NCBI GenBank assembly: GCA_028717765.1
Contig: JAQUNE010000003.1
Coordinates: 1-21,847 of the forward strand
Source of the DNA: Candidatus Omnitrophota bacterium
Lineage (GTDB): Bacteria; Omnitrophota; Koll11; Gygaellales; Profunditerraquicolaceae
Direction: 5' to 3'
Length of the DNA stretch: 21,847 nt
Shown here: positions 16,970-21,847 of the stretch, in pieces
How the letters are laid out: each line of letters opens with the position of its first letter
How positions within the stretch are numbered: the first letter of the stretch is position 1
Made by a program: the position numbers and the translations under genes
Notes under the pieces: model-generated
Database searches by the model: none
The model's input: the letters and a program-made list of their open reading frames with translations, nothing else
What the model was told of the DNA's origin: nothing

Positions 16970-17677
16970 TTATTTTATCTTCTCCATAAGCCTGGCGTAT
17001 TTTGACAACACAAATAGTTCTTCAGGCGTCATGCTGCATATATGGTCTGGGCCTGTGAGTCCTTTATTGAGCGTAAAATGCTTTTCGATTATCTTTGCGC
17101 CTCTTGCTGCAGCAGTTAAAGAAGCCTCGATTCCGATACAGTGATCACTGAATCCAGAATATTTCGAACTTGAAAATGACGACGGAAGTTTTATATCTGC
17201 ATAATCACAAGGATATTTCGGAACACAATAAAGATATTTTGCGTTGTCGGTATCATAGGGAAGGCCTTGCCCTTTCCAAAAACCCAAAGAAATAATTGTT
17301 TCTTTGCCGGTCTTCAGGATTTTCTTGCAGAGCTCTTTATTTTCCACAGCGCGGCTGGCAATCTTATGCCTTTTAACATCAAGCTTCTCCATCCACTCAA
17401 ATCTTTCAAGGTCAAAAACAGAAGCCATAAATTCAATCCCTGCTTCCCGACACCACTTACTAAGTAATTCCGCCTCTTTGAACTTGAACTGCACGGTTAA
17501 AGCAAATTCATAATTTTTCTTATCGGGATATGAACCCTTAGGGCCGAATATTTTTAGCGGATCGTAAAACTGGAATTTGGCGATATCGGCTCCGCAGGCC
17601 TTTGCCTGCCTAATTAATTCATGGGCCAGGTGTATATTTCCATTATGATTGATGCCGATCTCTGCGATTATGACCAT
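16970..17677 (-). CDS. Short NeuB-family synthase lacking the SAF domain
   Basis: This 235-residue protein covers only the TIM barrel. EIGINHNGN (6-14), KFQFY (34-38), SDH (177-179) and EKHFT (198-202) are conserved, and His179 and His200 are 21 residues apart like the metal ligands of NeuB. The usual STGM loop is replaced by SLGFWKGQG (130-138). The C-terminal SAF domain, which supplies part of the partner's active site, is absent, because the gene stops at MEKIK. It might use another protein's SAF domain, work on a different aldehyde, or be an aldolase-like relative. An AAGGAG lies five bases upstream of the ATG. Membership in the family is clear, function is not. Confidence 0.8.
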   Translation of the reverse strand: MVIIAEIGINHNGNIHLAHELIRQAKACGADIAKFQFYDPLKIFGPKGSYPDKKNYEFALTVQFKFKEAELLSKWCREAGIEFMASVFDLERFEWMEKLDVKRHKIASRAVENKELCKKILKTGKETIISLGFWKGQGLPYDTDNAKYLYCVPKYPCDYADIKLPSSFSSSKYSGFSDHCIGIEASLTAAARGAKIIEKHFTLNKGLTGPDHICSMTPEELFVLSKYARLMEKIK

Positions 17678-17692
17678 CTTTTCTCCTTATTA

Positions 17693-18886
17693 TTAAGCAA
17701 AATAAATTTTACCTAGGATATCTTTTATTGTTTGTAGTTTTTTATCGATTTTAGCGATCTTTATGTACTCGCCATCAGGCTTCGCCTCTATAGAGCCGCG
17801 GAAGTATTTATTAATATAGTAACTCATCCCTTCCGGGTCATCTTCCCGGCGATAAGTGGTAAAGCTCTTTCTTACCCGGTGTATGCCGTCAAAAAACCAC
17901 TTATCAAAACCCAACCAATTAGGCAAAAAACCCCAGATGATCTCAAGCGCGCCGGCGCAAAAAGGGATTTCTAGGGCGTCATAAAGTTTATATTCGCCTA
18001 TTTTCTTAGAAAATTGTTCTAAAAATCTATGGCTCAAAAAATGCTGGCATGAACAACCGAACCACTCAAGGTTATTATCTTTATGAAAGATTACTTTTTG
18101 GACCTTCTGGTAGCTGTCTAAAATATCGTTTAAAGAACGCTTACGGGTATTTACATATATTGATTTACCAAAAAGGAAATCCGGATTCCCGCGTTTAATA
18201 CTGCGTAATAATTTTAAGCGCAACGGGTCCAGTACATCTGGTACATGGTTCTGGGTTTCAATCTCAAAATCGGAATTCCATTTATTGAATATCTCTGCGA
18301 ATTTGGGATCCCTGCAGAAAACTTCAAAAACTTCCCTTAATTTACGATCGTGGTAAATATCGATCTCCTTAAAATCTTTTTCTCTGGCGTTGCTATTCAA
18401 GGCCACTTCGCGCGGGAGTCTCCTTTTTTCGTGGCCCGATGAAACAAAGTCAATTCCATTTCTTTGCGTAAAATCAAGCGTAGCTGAAATAACGCTATCT
18501 CTTGTAAATACGGTGCCCTCCTGAATAAAAAATACGTGTTTGTACTTATCCCATAGCCCTGTTTTAATGAATTTATACCAAGCTCCCGAGTCCAGCGAAT
18601 GATCGTTCTCGAATTCAAGCGTGAATATTTTTTTGAATTTTGTGGTTTCAGTAAAATTCTTCAAATTTTTATCATAAGGGCTCAATTGCATAAAACCCCC
18701 ATATTTCCTGGCAAGCTGGAAATAATCAGCATAGGATGCTTTAGCCGGACAAGTACCATCCCCTGCTTGATAGATAAAATATATATCGAAATCCTGACAA
18801 TCTTGTAGCGCAAGTGTCATCAGGGTAGACATGATAAGCCATGGTTTATGGTGTACGCAGATTGCCACTGCCAGATTATTACTCAT
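17693..18886 (-). CDS. Divergent GT-A-like protein of unknown activity
   Basis: The 397-residue protein begins like a GT2 domain (VAICVHHKPWLIMSTLMTL, 7-25). A stretch ENDHSLDSGAWYKF (93-106) is reminiscent of the NxGxDxGAW segments of rhamnan-synthesis-type glycosyltransferases. The position expected for the DxD motif reads FFIQEGTVF (119-127), so the usual aspartates are missing. No signal peptide or membrane segment is evident. It overlaps the next gene upstream as ATGA. I do not recognise a close family. A donor-specific glycosyltransferase or sugar-modifying enzyme are the likeliest options. Confidence 0.6.
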   Translation of the reverse strand: MSNNLAVAICVHHKPWLIMSTLMTLALQDCQDFDIYFIYQAGDGTCPAKASYADYFQLARKYGGFMQLSPYDKNLKNFTETTKFKKIFTLEFENDHSLDSGAWYKFIKTGLWDKYKHVFFIQEGTVFTRDSVISATLDFTQRNGIDFVSSGHEKRRLPREVALNSNAREKDFKEIDIYHDRKLREVFEVFCRDPKFAEIFNKWNSDFEIETQNHVPDVLDPLRLKLLRSIKRGNPDFLFGKSIYVNTRKRSLNDILDSYQKVQKVIFHKDNNLEWFGCSCQHFLSHRFLEQFSKKIGEYKLYDALEIPFCAGALEIIWGFLPNWLGFDKWFFDGIHRVRKSFTTYRREDDPEGMSYYINKYFRGSIEAKPDGEYIKIAKIDKKLQTIKDILGKIYFA

Positions 18887-20241
18887 TTACTCACACCCGC
18901 CTTTTCCAAAATCAGTTCTTTTTCCAGTAACTCAAAAAAACGAACGCTAGAACAAGAATCATCATAACCTAAATAGTTACTGCCATATTCCTTTTTTCTA
19001 AGCGGATCTACCTTGAATCTTTCTATCCCGGAATGCTCCAGTTCTTTAAATATCTTTGAGATTTCCCAGTTTTCACAAACACCGCTAAAATTAAATAATG
19101 AATCCCGGCCTTCCGGGAACCAATACCAGGCCGCAGAGTCGCCTTTGCAAAATTCCTTCGGGAGTTTGATATTTAAGTGGAATACTCCGGCGAAAATAGA
19201 ACTCAGAATAGAAAAACTATAAAAAGAAACCGTCATTTTAGAAATCGAAAGCAGCTCTTTTAATGCCGGGGGATTGAGATTTTTTTCGTCATCCCAAATC
19301 ATAAGGTCTGATCCCCGTTTAATCATTTCCGGGACAGGGAATTTTAACCGTGGCTTAGTCACTAAAAAAAGTCCGTTTTTGTCACAAAATTTTCTTATTG
19401 CCTTAAAAACGTTTGGTTCGTTGAACCCTTTTATCAGGCATTCCCAGCTAGATGGATCTTTTGCGATTTTGTATAAACAACTAGCCTTATGTTTTATCCT
19501 GCCGCGAAAAGACCTCTTTCTTTCATGGGTATAGCCTCCATTTTTATCTATATCCGTATCAGTAAATAAACCGCTAAATGCTATTTCCCAGGCAGAATCT
19601 GCCGCACGGTTGTTGTAAGGAAAGGGAAGATATAACAAGATCGATTTATCCTGTGGAATATTGTATTTTCTGCGCACTTCTTCAGAATTAATTTTCTTAA
19701 AAGAATCGAACTCCGGTACACCGATAAAAAAGTATTTCTTGTATGCGCCTTCCAGCAAATAAGAACGATCAGGACGGAATATCCGCAAAAATTCCTTACC
19801 CCTCTTTAACCAAAAATCACTATAAAAGAAAAATAAACCGGAACCTTCCTGCTTGGGTCCATTAGGGTGGTTGTTTGGTTCAAATAGAATATCGCAGAAA
19901 GCAAGCAAAGTAACCCACTGGAAGGGGCAATTCTTAAGTATTTGTGGTTTGAGGTAGAAATCCGGAGCGTGCAGCGATACTACCGCATCCAACCCGAAAG
20001 ACGATTCTAATTTATTCTTTAAATCAGAGTTCCCGTAAAATTCAATGAACTTTGGTTTTTGGGAAGAAGTAAAAACGGGAGCATTGTTGATGTTTGGAAA
20101 ATTATACCATTTTTGCCCGGTTCTGGGCCTGCTATAATTATGCCAGCATTCTATAGTATGCCCCCTGGCCAATCCCTCCTCTATCAAAGGAGTGAAATTA
20201 CGGTAATAATTGTGTTTTTCGATCAAGAAGACTATTTTCAT
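18883..20241 (-). CDS. Putative GT-B-like surface-carbohydrate protein
   Basis: The 452-residue protein has an N-terminal Rossmann-like half (MKIVFLIEKHNYYRN, then GLARGHTIECW) and a second half with ILLYLPFPYNN, LVTKPRLKFP and SFYSFSILSSIFAG. That layout resembles CDP-glycerol-type and UDP-sugar GT-B enzymes, but I see no diagnostic motif. There is no signal peptide. It overlaps both neighbours by ATGA, so it is probably co-translated with the CMP-transferase upstream and the GT-A-like gene downstream. A nonulosonate or glycan transferase is a reasonable guess, but I cannot assign a family with certainty. Confidence 0.55.
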   Translation of the reverse strand: MKIVFLIEKHNYYRNFTPLIEEGLARGHTIECWHNYSRPRTGQKWYNFPNINNAPVFTSSQKPKFIEFYGNSDLKNKLESSFGLDAVVSLHAPDFYLKPQILKNCPFQWVTLLAFCDILFEPNNHPNGPKQEGSGLFFFYSDFWLKRGKEFLRIFRPDRSYLLEGAYKKYFFIGVPEFDSFKKINSEEVRRKYNIPQDKSILLYLPFPYNNRAADSAWEIAFSGLFTDTDIDKNGGYTHERKRSFRGRIKHKASCLYKIAKDPSSWECLIKGFNEPNVFKAIRKFCDKNGLFLVTKPRLKFPVPEMIKRGSDLMIWDDEKNLNPPALKELLSISKMTVSFYSFSILSSIFAGVFHLNIKLPKEFCKGDSAAWYWFPEGRDSLFNFSGVCENWEISKIFKELEHSGIERFKVDPLRKKEYGSNYLGYDDSCSSVRFFELLEKELILEKAGVSK

Positions 20242-20888
20242 CTATTTTTCCAGAGTTCCTCAATTATGCGGAAATCCTGTTCGGTATCTATATCTAGGAG
20301 TTCCATTTTATCAGCTAATTCAAATAGCCTGACCTCTTCCCAATCCCAATATCTGCCCTTAGTAAAAAAGTACTCCCGGTTAAAAAAATATAAGGCATGT
20401 GCGAATTCATAAACTGGTTTGACTACTTTTGTATTTATAGTTTTTAACTTGGGGCTGAAATTCAAGGGGTTTCGCTTTGTGGTAAAATAAAAGTTATTCC
20501 TTTTTACTACGGTAAAGGCCGGCCTTAATTGATGCGAGATGCAATCCTTTAAAAAAGCAGAAATGGTCTCGGTTTTTAGAAAAGGCAGGCATGCGCTTAC
20601 AATAAGGAGGTATTCATAATCAACCTTCTTTAAAAAAGAGAGTATTTCGGTTATGGGCTGATCTATGGTTGCTGACTTCTTGGAACGTTTTACAAAGCGT
20701 ACCCCCGCCTTAATGCATTTATCTTTGAATTCATCTTCATACCCGGAAAAAAAAGCTTTTTCTTTAAAAGCCGCCAGCTTTCCTAATACAATATCTGTAA
20801 GGGTTGTGTTAGAAAACGGCCTGAGCATTTTATTAGGGCAGCGTTCACTTTGTTTTCTGGCAAAAGAAAATATGCCAACCTTATGCAT
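20238..20888 (-). CDS. Divergent CMP-nonulosonate synthetase (NeuA-like)
   Basis: The 216-residue protein matches the acylneuraminate cytidylyltransferase layout. FARKQSERCPNK (9-20) replaces the usual ARxGSKxxPxKN. VSACLPFLKTETI (97-109) stands where the family has QPTSPLR. DIDTEQDFRIIEELW (199-213) is the classic C-terminal pattern. The changes in the first two motifs mean the sugar or nucleotide may differ. The ATG follows AAGGAGT and overlaps the stop of the GPSL protein gene. It would activate a second nonulosonate, possibly made by the short NeuB-family protein four genes on. SpsF elsewhere in the window is the more canonical enzyme. Confidence 0.72.
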   Translation of the reverse strand: MHKVGIFSFARKQSERCPNKMLRPFSNTTLTDIVLGKLAAFKEKAFFSGYEDEFKDKCIKAGVRFVKRSKKSATIDQPITEILSFLKKVDYEYLLIVSACLPFLKTETISAFLKDCISHQLRPAFTVVKRNNFYFTTKRNPLNFSPKLKTINTKVVKPVYEFAHALYFFNREYFFTKGRYWDWEEVRLFELADKMELLDIDTEQDFRIIEELWKNR

Positions 20889-21847
20889 TTATAAACTCCT
20901 TATATGAAATATTCCGTATGCCATTAGCCGGCAGCGCATATTCATAGGGTTCAAAAACGTTACAAAATTCCATAGTTTTATATTTAAGTATTTCTTCTAA
21001 TGCCTTGAATTCGTAAGGAGGCCGCATAAATCGCTTTCTATTTTCCTTGAAAGAAGCATTAAACACGCTCTTCGCCCTTTTGAAGAAGATCCCGAAATCA
21101 TTCATTGATTTAAAAGTAAAACATGCTGCGTATTCCATGCTCCCCAACATGGACATATCCATCCCTAAAAAATAAACTTTTTTAAACCCCATGTATTTCA
21201 AAAGAGGAAATAACCCTATTGCTGCGGAATTAACGAAAAGGTAGTCTTTTAGGTAGAGCGTGCCGTCCTTTTCAATGGGAGTAAAGTATTTCTCTAAATC
21301 GAATATGCTTTCAGGTGGGAGAAAATCAAAGGAATAAAGCCTATCCGAGTAAGGAAAGCTCATGCCGTATTCTTTCAATGGCGCAGAATACGCAATTATT
21401 TTCATATTTCCAGTTCCTCCAAGCAAATCAAACGGCGATCCCCGTAAATAAGTATCCGGCTTATAGCGCAATCTTTTGTGCGGCCCGCGTTCCGGTCTCC
21501 ATGCTTCAAAATATTCATCTTTATTATTAAGGATAAAGTCATACTGTTCTGAGAATTCTTTCTTAATTAGCCGTGAAATATCAAATTCGGCCAGGATAGA
21601 CTGAAAAACTACGTGTTGAAAAGAATTTGACTTGCTTTTCTCCGGGTAGAACATCAGAAAATAGTCCGGCTGAATGCCTGAGTTTAAAATGCGCGGAGTC
21701 AGCGATTTAGTTTCCAGAAAAATAACGTATTTAGACCTGTCTATCGAATCAAAAGGGAAGCTGTTGATAATAAGTGATGGGCCGCCTAAAATAACCAGGG
21801 CTCTTTTATCGCAAGCAGAATTTGCTAATCTAATCATCCCAGCGAAT
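20881..21847 (-). CDS. GPSL-motif protein, Maf (DUF115) or GT42 sialyltransferase-like
   Basis: The first ATG in the window is at 21837. The frame stays open to the right edge and no ribosome binding site is visible before the ATG, so the real start may lie outside. From that ATG there are 318 residues. ILGGPSL (16-22), SGIQPDYFLMF (53-63) and NSAAIGLFPLLKYMGFKKV with YFLGMDMS (203-229) recall both the Maf flagellin-glycosylation proteins and Campylobacter CstI/CstII sialyltransferases. Both groups use CMP-nonulosonates, which fits the CMP-transferase gene that follows. It could be the transferase that puts the nine-carbon sugar on a glycan or on flagellin. The family link is from short motifs only. 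Confidence 0.6.
   Translation of the reverse strand, partial: FAGMIRLANSACDKRALVILGGPSLIINSFPFDSIDRSKYVIFLETKSLTPRILNSGIQPDYFLMFYPEKSKSNSFQHVVFQSILAEFDISRLIKKEFSEQYDFILNNKDEYFEAWRPERGPHKRLRYKPDTYLRGSPFDLLGGTGNMKIIAYSAPLKEYGMSFPYSDRLYSFDFLPPESIFDLEKYFTPIEKDGTLYLKDYLFVNSAAIGLFPLLKYMGFKKVYFLGMDMSMLGSMEYAACFTFKSMNDFGIFFKRAKSVFNASFKENRKRFMRPPYEFKALEEILKYKTMEFCNVFEPYEYALPANGIRNISYKEFINA

Noticed and set aside
20059..20412. 117-residue open frame on the plus strand
   Set aside because: It is antisense to the boundary of two overlapping minus-strand genes with recognisable layout, and has no motif of its own.
1..21847. tRNA, rRNA, CRISPR, transposase or phage genes
   Set aside because: Read through on both strands, no repeat array, RNA-like element or mobile-gene motif was found. 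Coding density leaves no room for them.

Overview
The window is a 22-kb block of 22 genes, all on the minus strand. Both edges are cut: a radical SAM gene runs off the left edge, and the frame of the gene at the right edge is still open there. Genes are separated by 0-51 bases or overlap by 4-14 bases, and several starts lie inside the stop of the gene before. No gap is long enough to hold much more than a ribosome binding site, and I see no promoter, terminator, RNA gene, CRISPR array, insertion sequence or repeat. It reads as one long surface-glycan operon transcribed from right to left.

Genes in transcription order. First block (21847 to 16302): a GPSL-type protein resembling Maf/GT42 transferases, a divergent CMP-nonulosonate synthetase, two poorly recognisable proteins that look like a GT-B and a GT-A glycosyltransferase, a short NeuB-family synthase without its C-terminal SAF domain, and a small family 2 glycosyltransferase. 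Second block (16286 to 7822): a LegB-type 4,6-dehydratase, a sugar-1-phosphate nucleotidyltransferase, a radical SAM/SPASM protein, a DegT-family aminotransferase, a second NAD-dependent epimerase, a second SPASM protein, then a full-length NeuB/SpsE synthase, an SpsF-type cytidylyltransferase and a PseG/SpsG-type hydrolase in the order E-F-G. Third block (7817 to 1): a B12-type radical SAM protein, a WbqC-family protein, a PIG-L/LmbE deacetylase, an MsbA-like ABC exporter, a methyltransferase, a GT-B-like transferase and a second B12-type radical SAM protein.

The second block contains most of the steps for a legionaminic-acid-like nonulosonate: nucleotide-sugar activation, 4,6-dehydration, amino transfer, NDP removal, condensation with phosphoenolpyruvate and CMP activation. 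The usual N-acetyltransferase is not in the window. The first block holds a second synthase and a second CMP-transferase, so a second nonulosonate may be made. The third block would modify, assemble and export the glycan.

The organism looks like a Gram-negative-type bacterium of moderate to low GC. Dense same-strand sugar operons rich in radical SAM genes are what I would expect from an uncultured lineage such as Omnitrophota, but this is a guess from style. Nothing in the window fixes the taxonomy.
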